DNA of 64,000 nucleotides from Methanotorris igneus Kol 5 (GCF_000214415.1 NC_015562.1:248001-312000); one strand, 5' to 3'; positions 8,787 to 16,992 are shown, counted from the stretch's first letter. Notes: generated from the sequence alone by a model not told the origin. Numbers and translations: made by a program.

Positions 8787-9344
8787 CTACACAAACAATC
8801 TTTTCTCAACCTCTTCACAAATCACATGGTATATTGTTAAATGGCATTCTTGTATCCTTGCTGTATCATTAGATGGAACTACCAATGCTAAATCAACAAT
8901 ATCCTTTAACTTACCCCCTCCTTTTCCCAATAAACCAATTGTATAAATGCCCATTTCTTTGGCTTTATTGACTGCTCTTATAACATTCTTTGAGTTCCCA
9001 CTTGTAGATATTCCAACTAAAACATCACCCTTTTTACCCAATGCCTCAACTTGTCTCTCAAAAATCATCTCAAACCCATAATCATTTCCAATTGCTGTTA
9101 AAATAGATGTGTCTGTTGTTAATGCAATTGCAGGCAATCCTTTTCTTTCCAACTTGAACCTTCCCACAATCTCAGCGGCAAAGTGCTGAGCATCTGCCGC
9201 ACTACCCCCATTTCCACAAATTAAGATTTTATTACCATTTTTTAATACTTCTGCTATTATTTCAATGGATTTTCTTAAATTTTCTTCATTTTCTTCAATA
9301 AATTTTAACTTAACCTTTGCACTTTCTTCAAAATACTCTTTCAT
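8787..9344 (-). CDS. gmhA: Sedoheptulose-7-phosphate isomerase
   Basis: A SIS-domain isomerase of 185 residues. Key stretches are [39 protein letters not shown] and the C-terminal [19 protein letters not shown], all typical of GmhA, including the zinc/substrate residues around QHFAAE and QECH. It converts sedoheptulose 7-phosphate to D-glycero-D-manno-heptose 7-phosphate, the first step of heptose synthesis. It is the first gene of the operon, with AGGTGATC before the ATG, and begins just 38 bp from the end of the beta-CASP gene. Confidence 0.9.
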   Translation of the reverse strand: MKEYFEESAKVKLKFIEENEENLRKSIEIIAEVLKNGNKILICGNGGSAADAQHFAAEIVGRFKLERKGLPAIALTTDTSILTAIGNDYGFEMIFERQVEALGKKGDVLVGISTSGNSKNVIRAVNKAKEMGIYTIGLLGKGGGKLKDIVDLALVVPSNDTARIQECHLTIYHVICEEVEKRLFV

Positions 9345-9382
9345 AAGATCACCTAACTTATTTTTTATGCATTACTATAAAT

Positions 9383-10663
9383 TTAAATCCTTATTACCTC
9401 CCCCAACTTTGGAGTATATACATTGAATCCTTTTTCAATTGCCCATTTTTTGAATGTTAAAACTTCAAGTTCATCCCCATGCTGAATTATGAGTGTTTCT
9501 GGATTAACTTTATTCACAAATTCGTGGAGTTCGTCCATTCCCGCATGCGCTGAAAAATCGAATAATGTAACCTCTAATTTTGGTTTAATTTCTTGCCCAT
9601 TTATTATTAAATATCCTGTTTCAATTAAATATCTACCGTTTGTATCTTCTACTTGATACCCAGTTAATATTAATGAGTTTTCTGGATTATCCCACATCTC
9701 AGATAAATAATGCAGAATAGGTCCCCCATCAAGCATTCCGGCTGTTGTTACAACAATTCCCCCATTTTCTTTTAGGTATTCTATAACTTTTTCTCTTTCA
9801 TCTCTCGATTTAACTACATAAACCCTGCTATATGCTTTTTCTAATTTTTTTGCATCCCTTAAATATTCTGAATGCCTAAGCATAATTTCGGTAATCTCAA
9901 TTGCCATGCCATCAACAAATATTGGAACATCAAACTTCTCCTCCGCCAAAATTAGAAGGATTTCTTGAGCCCTATTTACTGCAAACACTGGAATTAATGC
10001 AACTCCTCCCCTATTGATTGTTTCTTTTATTTTTTGTAGGAATCTTTTTTCTGTCATTTCTCTATCTGGATGGATTGAGTTGCCGTAAGTTGATTCAATG
10101 ATTAAAACATCTATATCTTCATTTGCATAACTTAAATCAGCTCCTTTAACCAATCTTGTATCTCTAACCTTTATATCTCCAGTGTAAAGAATTTTTTTAT
10201 TGCCATAATCTAACAGTATCGATGCACTCCCAGGAATATGCCCAGCATCAAAATATTCATAAACAAAATCCTTAAAAACTCTTCTTTTGTTGTAGTATGT
10301 TGGAATATGCAAATTAATACATTTCTTTATGTCATGCATGTTAAACTTGGGGCTTATATGTTCAACCATCTCTATTTTTAATGAATCTTTCAACAACACC
10401 TTTGTAATTTCTTTTGTTAATGGTGTTGAATGTATTGGTGCATTTATCTGGTTATGTGTTAAAATTGGCAATGCCCCAACGTGGTCCAAATGAGCGTGGG
10501 ACACAAATACACCATCGACTTTAATATTGTCCAATATTGGGTATTTGGGGCCCTCCCCCGTTAATTTAACACCACAGTCCAATAAAATTTTACTTTCTCC
10601 GCTATCAATTTCTATGCAACTTCTTCCAACTTCCATTGCCGCTCCTCTGAATGTAATCTTCAT
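9383..10663 (-). CDS. Beta-CASP metallo-beta-lactamase ribonuclease (aCPSF2-like)
   Basis: A 426-residue metallo-beta-lactamase/beta-CASP nuclease without KH domains. It has VSHAHLDHVGALPIL (motif 2, HxHxDH), DAGHIPGSASILL, LYTGDIKVRDTR, LIIESTYGN (start of the beta-CASP domain), VTTAGMLDGGPILHYL and FDFSAHAGMDEL. Archaeal members act as RNA endo/exonucleases related to CPSF73. I use the ATG at 10663 after GGGGGGAATT; the longer frame to 10762 runs through a hairpin element and is not conserved-looking. The last 176 bases of the locus are duplicated at 6073-6248, on the other side of the heptose operon. Confidence 0.88.
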   Translation of the reverse strand: MKITFRGAAMEVGRSCIEIDSGESKILLDCGVKLTGEGPKYPILDNIKVDGVFVSHAHLDHVGALPILTHNQINAPIHSTPLTKEITKVLLKDSLKIEMVEHISPKFNMHDIKKCINLHIPTYYNKRRVFKDFVYEYFDAGHIPGSASILLDYGNKKILYTGDIKVRDTRLVKGADLSYANEDIDVLIIESTYGNSIHPDREMTEKRFLQKIKETINRGGVALIPVFAVNRAQEILLILAEEKFDVPIFVDGMAIEITEIMLRHSEYLRDAKKLEKAYSRVYVVKSRDEREKVIEYLKENGGIVVTTAGMLDGGPILHYLSEMWDNPENSLILTGYQVEDTNGRYLIETGYLIINGQEIKPKLEVTLFDFSAHAGMDELHEFVNKVNPETLIIQHGDELEVLTFKKWAIEKGFNVYTPKLGEVIRI

Positions 10664-10692
10664 AATTCCCCCCTTATTATGTTTAGAAAAAT

Positions 10693-10767
10693 TATAGTTG
10701 TGTGCGGAAATGATATACGGCAAAACCTTCGGTTTTGCCAAAAACCTTTCTAACGCACACAAATATA
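10693..10767. mobile_element. Small inverted-repeat element enclosing a hairpin (MITE-like)
   Basis: The left end is TATAGTTGTGTGCG; the right end, CGCACACAAATATA, is its near-perfect inverse. The 75-bp unit encloses the hairpin at 10716-10740. It lies directly upstream of the beta-CASP gene start and matches the terminal family seen at 52994-53224. Confidence 0.6.
10716..10740. repeat. Short mobile-type hairpin
   Basis: TACGGCAAAACC-TTC-GGTTTTGCCA. In reverse complement it reads GGCAAAACC-GAA-GGTTTTGCC-GTA, the same form as the copies at 28016, 28096 and 53019, including the 3' GTA. Confidence 0.75.
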
Positions 10768-10827
10768 ACTAAAAGTCGTACATCTTTATAAATATAACTC
10801 ACATTATAGATCCGAGACGAAAGGTTT

Positions 10828-10838
10828 ATATGGGGAGA
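10828..10838 (+). promoter_or_regulatory. TATA box before the solitary CRISPR-type repeat
   Basis: CGAAAGGTTTATATGG holds a BRE-like purine run and a TTTATAT box. A start site about 25 bases on would fall near 10860, inside a 16-bp palindrome and about 25 bases before the repeat at 10884. Confidence 0.5.
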
Positions 10839-10851
10839 GACGTATAACAAA

Positions 10852-10867
10852 TATTTCACGTGAAATA
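10852..10867. promoter_or_regulatory. 16-bp perfect palindrome, possible operator
   Basis: TATTTCAC-GTGAAATA is a perfect inverted repeat of two 8-base halves without spacer. It lies where a transcript from the TATA box at about 10830 would begin, a usual place for a repressor site in archaea. The binding protein is unknown. Confidence 0.4.
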
Positions 10868-10883
10868 AGGAAAATTCCCAACT

Positions 10884-10913
10884 GTTAAAATCAGACCATT
10901 GTGGGATGGAAAT
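10884..10913 (+). CRISPR. Solitary CRISPR-type repeat
   Basis: A 30-base unit, GTTAAAATCAGACC followed by ATTGTGGGATGGAAAT. It matches the 30-base repeat family I recall from M. jannaschii (starting with TTAAAATCAGACC and ending in GGAATGGAAAT) except in the middle. No second copy follows; secG begins 75 bases downstream. It differs from the 37-base repeats of the array at 47799-48134. It may be the leader-proximal remnant of a collapsed array or a stand-alone Cas6 site. Confidence 0.7.
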
Positions 10914-10987
10914 ACAAGAGAAAGATGAAAAAATTTAAATAATAAAAAAGCTTAGGAATTAAGTAAATAAAAATATCTGGTGGTTTT

Positions 10988-11149
10988 ATGTCCAAAAGAG
11001 AAGATAGAGGACTTGCTACAAGTGCTGGATTAGTAAGATATATGGATGAGTCACTCTCAAAAATAAGGATAGAGCCAGAGAAGGTTATAGGAATAACATT
11101 ATTCATAATTGTTGCTGAGATTATTCTAACTTATGGGGTATTCCTATAA
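10988..11149 (+). CDS. secG: Preprotein translocase Sec61-beta/SecG subunit
   Basis: A 53-residue gene. The protein starts [20 protein letters not shown], continues with a short amphipathic segment ([14 protein letters not shown]) and ends in one transmembrane helix ([18 protein letters not shown]). This is the standard form of archaeal Sec61-beta: a cytoplasmic N-terminus with the GL-T-SAGL-RY signature and a tail anchor. It is a subunit of the SecYE-beta protein-conducting channel. CTGGTGGTTTT provides the ribosome binding site. A TTTAAATA tract at about 10935 could be its own promoter; otherwise it is read from the TATA box before the solitary CRISPR-type repeat. Confidence 0.92.
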   Translation: MSKREDRGLATSAGLVRYMDESLSKIRIEPEKVIGITLFIIVAEIILTYGVFL

Positions 11150-11174
11150 TTTTTGTAATTTTTTAAAATTTATT

Positions 11175-11897
11175 TTATTTTCCCAAAAATAACCTTTCCG
11201 CGAGATATTCTGGTAATCCAACATTTAAGATTTTATTTGCTGCTTTTATTATGTCGTATGGGATTCTTTTTATCTCAACACTATACTCATCGGTATCAAA
11301 AATAGCATAAGATGCCCTATTTACCCCATCCCTTGGCTGTCCAACACTTCCAGGGTTTATAACGTATTTGTCATTTTCATTTAACTCAATTTTTCCTTCA
11401 TGAGTTAATACACAACCTCTATTCTTTGAATATACAAATGGAATATGTGAATGTCCAACAAATACAACATCCTCATAACTAAAAACATAATCTGGAACAT
11501 AATCTGGAAACAGGTATTCCCAACTATCTGGATTTTGTGGGCACGCATGGGAAAATATAACTTTTTTGCCGTCAATTTTTTCCTCAATTATTAGGGGAAG
11601 TTTTTTTAAATATTCAGCATTTTCTTCTTTTAATACTTCTTTGGTATAGATAATCGCTATCTGCCCAAATGTGTTGAAAAAACTTATCATCTCTTTCCCT
11701 ATAACTCCATAATCATGATTTCCAGCAACAGTTGGGAATTTTTTTATTATCTCTATGCATTCGTTTGGATTTGCCCCATACCCAACAATATCCCCCAAGC
11801 AGAATACCCTATCTATATCATGTTTATCTATATCATTTAAAACCGCCTCTAATGCCTCTAAGTTTGAGTGTATGTCTGACAAAATTGCCAGTTTCAT
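11175..11897 (-). CDS. Calcineurin-like metallophosphoesterase (MJ0912/YfcE type)
   Basis: A 240-residue phosphoesterase with the full metal-binding set in order: LAILSDIHSN (D-H), FCLGDIVGYGANPNECI (GD), TVAGNHDYGV (GNHD), IFSHACPQNPDSW and VFVGHSHIPFVY (GHSH). INPGSVGQPRDGVNRASYA closes the domain. The family usually acts on phosphodiesters or small phosphorylated compounds; the substrate here is unknown. The ATG at 11897 is chosen because SDIHSN follows within ten residues as in relatives; the longer upstream frame is AT-rich spacer. It converges with secG at its 3' end. Confidence 0.85.
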   Translation of the reverse strand: MKLAILSDIHSNLEALEAVLNDIDKHDIDRVFCLGDIVGYGANPNECIEIIKKFPTVAGNHDYGVIGKEMISFFNTFGQIAIIYTKEVLKEENAEYLKKLPLIIEEKIDGKKVIFSHACPQNPDSWEYLFPDYVPDYVFSYEDVVFVGHSHIPFVYSKNRGCVLTHEGKIELNENDKYVINPGSVGQPRDGVNRASYAIFDTDEYSVEIKRIPYDIIKAANKILNVGLPEYLAERLFLGK

Positions 11898-12129
11898 AAT
11901 CCCACACGTGTAAAAATTATTTGATAAAATTTGATAAAAAGGAAAATTAGATATTTTAAAAATCGTAATTGTTATTGTTCTCACTATTTATAAGTATTTT
12001 GTTAATATATAGGAATGTAGTTAACATTGTGAACATTGTTATATATTTGAATTTAAATTTTTAAATTCTATTTTGGCATATTTTATAGTTATTTTAAAAC
12101 AAAACAAAAATTTAATAGGTGTGATTTTA

Positions 12130-12987
12130 ATGGAGTTCTCAGAATGGACAAAAGAAAAAAGAAAATTAAACAATTTTGAAGAATTGAAGGAAGATATTTT
12201 AAACAATTTCAAAGAGCAAGGTTTAGAGGATGAGAAAATAGTTGTTATGTTAAGTGGTGGAAAAGACAGTTCAACAGCTTTGGCATTGGCAAAAGATTTG
12301 GGTTTGAATGTTCATTTATGTGTTCATTTTGTCCATAAATGGAGTTGGGAATTGGCAAAAAATGAAGCAGAGAGAATCGCAAAAAAATTTAATGTTCCAA
12401 TTTTATTCTATGATATTACAGATGAACTTAGAAGAAGGGCAATAGGTGCTAAGGGAAGTAGTATTTGCAGAATATGTAAGAATATAATGAAGGATAAGGT
12501 TGTTGATATCGCAAGAGAACATGGAGCAAAGATAATAATGACAGGAGATACTGCATTGGAAAAAATCTCTGGACCTATAATGGATTATCTAAGAGAAAAA
12601 TATGGAAAAGTTGTTTATAAAAAGATGGAACTAACCCCAGTTCCAAAAAAATACAAAATGATGTTCTTTAGACCTTTAATAAGGTTGGCTCATGAGGATG
12701 TGCTAAAACTTAAGGAATACTATGGTATTGATATAAAAAGAGTCCATGAAGTTGGAGATAAAATTGGATTTTGGAGAGAAGGCTGTCCAATGCAGTATTG
12801 TGATGAGGACACAATAATAACGGAAGAGTTACTGGATGAATTATATGAGTTAAATAAAAAAATAACTGATATAGCAAGAGAACATGGCTTTAGGGCATCT
12901 ATAAAGTTACCTTCAAAGAAAATTATAGTAGTTCCAAAAAAGAAGGAATACATTGACATGATTAAGAAGACGTTAAATATCCAATAA
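12130..12987 (+). CDS. PP-loop ATPase (ExsB/TtcA-like)
   Basis: A 285-residue N-type ATP pyrophosphatase. The PP-loop is VVMLSGGKDSSTALALAKDL. A Cys pair lies in GSSICRICKNIMKDK and a second in EGCPMQYCDE, suggesting a zinc or Fe-S site, as in sulfur-transfer members of this superfamily that modify tRNA. ATP adenylation of a substrate is the shared chemistry; the substrate cannot be named. The ATG at 12130 follows GGTGTGATTTTA; the in-frame start at 12073 lacks a ribosome binding site. It stands alone, divergent from the phosphoesterase gene. Confidence 0.8.
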   Translation: MEFSEWTKEKRKLNNFEELKEDILNNFKEQGLEDEKIVVMLSGGKDSSTALALAKDLGLNVHLCVHFVHKWSWELAKNEAERIAKKFNVPILFYDITDELRRRAIGAKGSSICRICKNIMKDKVVDIAREHGAKIIMTGDTALEKISGPIMDYLREKYGKVVYKKMELTPVPKKYKMMFFRPLIRLAHEDVLKLKEYYGIDIKRVHEVGDKIGFWREGCPMQYCDEDTIITEELLDELYELNKKITDIAREHGFRASIKLPSKKIIVVPKKKEYIDMIKKTLNIQ

Positions 12988-13111
12988 TCTTAAAAACTTA
13001 TTTTAGTTATAAATTTTATATATCACTCAAAATTTTATTTTTTATAATATTTAACTTACAACTTAATCATAACTTAATATAGAGACAAAAAATATTTTTT
13101 ATTGGGATATT

Positions 13112-16100
13112 ATGAAAGAGATTTTAAAAAACTACATAAAGACAATCAAGGAAATTTATAACGAGGGGGAGTTTAGTGAGTATTCTTTTAGGTATGCTTT
13201 GGAGGAGCTTTTAAGGGATATTATAAAAGAATATGATGTTAAAATAATCCACGAATCGGGGAGAGAAGATTTTGGAGCACCAGATTTTAAAATAAAAGGT
13301 AATGGAAAGATTATTGGGTATGTTGAAACAAAAAAGATAGATGTTGATTTGCATAGATTGCCAAAGAGGGATAAAGAGCAGTTAAATAGATATAAAAATA
13401 ATATAGAAAACTTAATCTTAACAAACTATAAAGAATTTGTTTTATATCAAAATGGAGAGAAAGTTGAAGATGTTGTTATCTTAGATGATGATTTAAATTT
13501 AATTGAGGCAAATATTGAAAAGTTTGAGAAATTGATTGAGAGATTTTTATCTCTATCAACACCAGAGATTAAAGAGCCATCAAAATTGGCTGAGTTTTTA
13601 GCAAAGAGGGCAAGGTTGTTGAGGGATGCAATATTAAATAATTTGGATGAAAATGAAGGGATTAAAGCTTTATATGAGGCGTTTAAAGAGCATTTAATAA
13701 GTGATATGAAAAAAGAGGAGTTTGCTGATGCCTATGCCCAAACAATAGTTTATGGTTTGTTCATGGCGAGGTTTAATATTGAGGGAGAATTAACAAAGGA
13801 AAGGGTAGTATTTAAAGGAATTCCTAAATCGTTGAGGGTTATCCATGAAATTTTTAAGCATATAGCTTCTGATTTGCCAAGTTATTTGGATTGGATTGTT
13901 GATGAGATAATAACCATATTAAATAACATTGATATTAAGAAGATAGAAGAGAGCTTTAAAATTGTTGGAAAAGAGGATGTGTTTTTGCACTTCTATGAGG
14001 ACTTTTTAGCAAGTTATAATCCAGAGCTTAAGAAAAGTAAAGGAGTTTATTATACACCTTTGCCAGTGGTTGAGTTTATAGTTAATTCGGTTGATGAGAT
14101 TTTGAAAGATAGATTTGGAAAGAGATTGCATGATGAGAATGTTAGGATTTTAGACCCAGCAACAGGGACAGGGACGTTTTTAGCAACTGTTTTGGAAAGA
14201 GTGCATAAGAATGTTAAGCATACTTTATTTCAAGCTTATTTAAAAGAGAGGTTGTTAAAGAACATTTATGGGTTTGAAATTTTAATATCACCTTATTTGG
14301 TATCTCATTTAAAGTTATCTATGCTCTTACACAATTGGCATATAACTTTGAGAGGGGAAGAGAGGTTTAACATTTATTTAACAAATGCTTTGGATTTGAT
14401 GAGGAATCCAAAGGACTCTGGGCTTTTTGAAAGAATTTTGGACAAGGAGAGGGAAGAAGCAGATAAGGTTAAGAATGAGGTTAATATCTTTGCAGTTATT
14501 GGAAATCCCCCGTATGAAGTTAGAGCAAGCGAGGGATGGATAGAGGAGTTGATGAAAGATTATTTATTTGGTTTGGGAGTTGAGAAAGAGAAAAAGAAGG
14601 GGGCTTTACAGGATGAATATGTTAAATTTATTAGATTTGCACAATGGAAGATTGAACAGAATGGAAAAGGAATTGTTGGATTTATAACAAACAACTCTTA
14701 TTTAGATGGTTTAGTGCATAGGAGAATGAGGCAGAGTTTAATGGAAACATTTGATGAAATTTATATTTTAGATTTACATGGGAATGTTAGGAGAGGAGAA
14801 AAAGATGAGAATGTCTTTGATATTCAACAAGGCGTTTGTATAGGTATTTTTGTTAAATTAAGAGAGGGAAAACATAAGGCAGAGGATTGTAAGGTTTATT
14901 ACTACTCAGTTGTTCATGATGCTGGTTTAACCAAAAGAGAAGATAAATATAAATTTTTAGAAAATAACACAATTAAAACCGTTGAATGGAAAGAAATAAA
15001 TCCAAAAGAACCATATTATTTCTTTGTTCCAAAGGATTTGAGTTTGGAAGAAGAGTATAATAAATTTTTGAAATTAGATGAAATTTTTGAAATTAATTCA
15101 TCAGGAGTTGAGACACAAAAAGATAAAGTTGCAATTGCATATACATCAGAAGATATAGAAAAAATAATAAAGGATTTTTTAAATTTAGGGGAAGAAGAAT
15201 TAAGGAAAAAATATGATATAAAAGACACAAGAGATTGGAAACTTAAAAAGGTTATTGAGGATTTAAAAGAAGATTTTTACAAATTTGATGGAGATTGGGA
15301 TAAAATAAGAGAGCATAGGATTAAACCAATTCTATATAGACCATTTGATATTAGATGGACTTATTTCTTTTATAAATCCCGTTCATTTGTTGCTTATCCA
15401 AGATATAATGTTATGAAACATTTCATTTTAGGAGAAAATATCGGACTTGTTGCATCAAGACAGGCACAGCCAGAGTTTAGGCATGTATTTATTACCGATA
15501 AAATAACTGAAAGAGGCATAACGTCTTCTTATGTTGGAGACCAGGGGGTTATTTTCCCACTCTACCAATACATTGAAAACAAAATAACCAAAGAAATTCA
15601 AAAAGTTCCAAACATTAAAAAAGACATCCTAAAATTAATCAAACAAAAATACAACGCAACACCAGAGGATTTCCTTTATTACATTTATGCAATCTTACAT
15701 GACCCAAAATACAGGGAAAAATACAAAGAATTCCTAAAAATTGATTTCCCAAGAATTCCTTTATATGACAAAGAAATCTTTGAAAAATACAAAGATATTG
15801 GGAAAAAGTTGGTTGAACTCCACTTAATGAAAAACATCCCAACCCCAGATATTGATATTGAAGGGGAAAACCTAAAAGTTGAAAATGTAAAATATGACAA
15901 AAAGAAAAAAGGAGTTAAAATAAACAAAGAAACAATTTTATTAGGAATTGATGAAGACGTTTGGGAGTTTAAAATTGGTGGCTATAAAGTTATAGAAAAA
16001 TACCTAAAAGGAAGAAAAGGGAAGAAATTAACAATTGATGAATTAGAGCATATTTATAAGGTTGTTTATGTAATTGAGGAAACAATAAAATTAATGAAGG

Positions 16101-16117
16101 AATTGGAAGAAATTTAA
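13112..16117 (+). CDS. Single-chain restriction-modification enzyme (type IIG/ISP-like)
   Basis: A 1001-residue fusion. Residues about 40-75 carry a PD-(D/E)XK nuclease pattern (IIHESGREDFGAPDFKIKG, then GYVETKKIDVD). A helical linker leads to an N6-adenine methyltransferase: ILDPATGTGTFLATVLERV near residue 348 (motif I) and IGNPPYEVRASEGW near 466 (motif IV, NPPY). The rest resembles the C-terminal specificity domain of type ISP enzymes (RPFDIRWTYFFYKSRSFVAYPR). I see no helicase motifs, so it fits a type IIG layout better than true type ISP. It should both methylate and cut one DNA site. Upstream GGGATATT may serve as ribosome binding site. Linked to a toxin-antitoxin pair. Confidence 0.85.
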   Translation: MKEILKNYIKTIKEIYNEGEFSEYSFRYALEELLRDIIKEYDVKIIHESGREDFGAPDFKIKGNGKIIGYVETKKIDVDLHRLPKRDKEQLNRYKNNIENLILTNYKEFVLYQNGEKVEDVVILDDDLNLIEANIEKFEKLIERFLSLSTPEIKEPSKLAEFLAKRARLLRDAILNNLDENEGIKALYEAFKEHLISDMKKEEFADAYAQTIVYGLFMARFNIEGELTKERVVFKGIPKSLRVIHEIFKHIASDLPSYLDWIVDEIITILNNIDIKKIEESFKIVGKEDVFLHFYEDFLASYNPELKKSKGVYYTPLPVVEFIVNSVDEILKDRFGKRLHDENVRILDPATGTGTFLATVLERVHKNVKHTLFQAYLKERLLKNIYGFEILISPYLVSHLKLSMLLHNWHITLRGEERFNIYLTNALDLMRNPKDSGLFERILDKEREEADKVKNEVNIFAVIGNPPYEVRASEGWIEELMKDYLFGLGVEKEKKKGALQDEYVKFIRFAQWKIEQNGKGIVGFITNNSYLDGLVHRRMRQSLMETFDEIYILDLHGNVRRGEKDENVFDIQQGVCIGIFVKLREGKHKAEDCKVYYYSVVHDAGLTKREDKYKFLENNTIKTVEWKEINPKEPYYFFVPKDLSLEEEYNKFLKLDEIFEINSSGVETQKDKVAIAYTSEDIEKIIKDFLNLGEEELRKKYDIKDTRDWKLKKVIEDLKEDFYKFDGDWDKIREHRIKPILYRPFDIRWTYFFYKSRSFVAYPRYNVMKHFILGENIGLVASRQAQPEFRHVFITDKITERGITSSYVGDQGVIFPLYQYIENKITKEIQKVPNIKKDILKLIKQKYNATPEDFLYYIYAILHDPKYREKYKEFLKIDFPRIPLYDKEIFEKYKDIGKKLVELHLMKNIPTPDIDIEGENLKVENVKYDKKKKGVKINKETILLGIDEDVWEFKIGGYKVIEKYLKGRKGKKLTIDELEHIYKVVYVIEETIKLMKELEEI

Positions 16118-16131
16118 ATTATGGTGGAATT

Positions 16132-16425
16132 ATGAAAACCCTAAACGAAATTAAAAAAATCCTTTTGGAGCATAAACAAGAACTCAAAGAAAAATACAAA
16201 GTTAAATCTATTGCTATATTTGGCAGTTATGCAAGAGGGGAGCAAACAGAAAAAAGCGATATAGATATTTTAGTTGAATTTTACGAACCAATCGGCTTAA
16301 AAATTGTTGATTTAAGGGATTATTTAGAGGAGATTTTAAACATTAAAGTTGATTTAATTACAAAAAACTCAATCCAAAACCCATACATTAAAAAATCCAT
16401 TGAGGAGGATTTAATTTATGTCTAA
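16132..16425 (+). CDS. mntA: MntA-type nucleotidyltransferase antitoxin
   Basis: A 97-residue minimal nucleotidyltransferase. The active site is IAIFGSYARGEQTEKSDIDI (GSxxxG...DxD), followed by LVEFYEPIGL. In MntA/HepT systems this protein AMPylates a tyrosine of the HEPN toxin and so neutralises it. It starts 14 bp after the restriction enzyme gene and overlaps the HepT gene by eight bases, the standard arrangement. GGTGGAATT precedes the ATG. Confidence 0.87.
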   Translation: MKTLNEIKKILLEHKQELKEKYKVKSIAIFGSYARGEQTEKSDIDILVEFYEPIGLKIVDLRDYLEEILNIKVDLITKNSIQNPYIKKSIEEDLIYV

Positions 16426-16762
16426 GAGGGACGTTAAAGCGTTTCTTTGGGACATATTAAAATCCATTGAAAAAATAGAAAAATGGACAAAAAATGTTGA
16501 ATTTGATGAATTTGTTGAAAATGAACTTTTACAAGATGCAATTATAAGAAATTTAGAGATTATCGGGGAAGCGTCAAAATATATTCCCGAAAATATAAGA
16601 GACAAATATTCCCAGATACCTTGGAAAAGAATTATCGGGTTTAGAAATATTCTAATTCATAAATACTTTGGAATTGATTATGAAACAACTTGGGTTTATA
16701 ATTAAAATGAACTTCCAACATTCAGAGCAGATATTGAAAAAATCCTAAAAGAACTTGAATAA
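16418..16762 (+). pseudogene. hepT: HEPN (HepT) toxin with in-frame nonsense codon
   Basis: The frame encodes a HEPN protein with the catalytic RX4HXY motif, seen as FRNILIHKYFGIDYE. It stops at TAA at 16703-16705, giving 95 residues. Reading on in the same frame yields NELPTFRADIEKILKELE and a second stop at 16760-16762, which is exactly the usual C-terminal helix of HepT. So the gene has acquired one nonsense codon near its end. The truncated product keeps the catalytic motif and could still act as an RNase, or be inactive. MntA upstream is intact. Confidence 0.8.
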
Positions 16763-16786
16763 TTAAAAATGTTAAAATAATAAAAG

Positions 16787-16843
16787 ATGAATGTTATAGA
16801 GATTATAAAATTAACAGAGGAATTGGAAAAGATTGAAGTTGAA
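16787..16843 (+). pseudogene. Relic resembling the 3' end of the restriction enzyme gene
   Basis: The short frame encodes NVIEIIKLTEELEKIE, close to VIEETIKLMKELEEI at the C-terminus of the restriction-modification enzyme ending at 16117. The MntA/HepT pair lies between the two. The frame then runs into the inverted-repeat element at 16844. The match is short, so the relation is plausible rather than proven. Confidence 0.45.
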
Positions 16844-16986
16844 TATAGTCGTTTACGTTATAATGGTTAAAAACTTCAATGAAATTAAAACGTAATTATA
16901 CGTTATTTGAAATTTTACACTCAATTTATCATTTTTTTATAAATTTATTGTGTCTAAATATGACACAAATTCCGCAAACGACTATA
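16844..16986. mobile_element. MITE-like inverted-repeat element
   Basis: A 143-bp unit begins TATAGTCGTTTACG and ends CGCAAACGACTATA, inverse of each other at 13 of 14 positions. The interior is AT-rich without a gene. It lies between the defence island and the 3' end of pyrD. Confidence 0.75.
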
Positions 16987-16992
16987 AATTTA

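Noticed and set aside
10664-10762. Longer N-terminus for the beta-CASP nuclease
   Set aside because: It would translate the hairpin and inverted-repeat element; a strong ribosome binding site precedes the internal ATG at 10663.
10891-11106. Minus-strand frame of 71 codons
   Set aside because: It is antisense to secG, whose short product is clearly recognisable on the plus strand.
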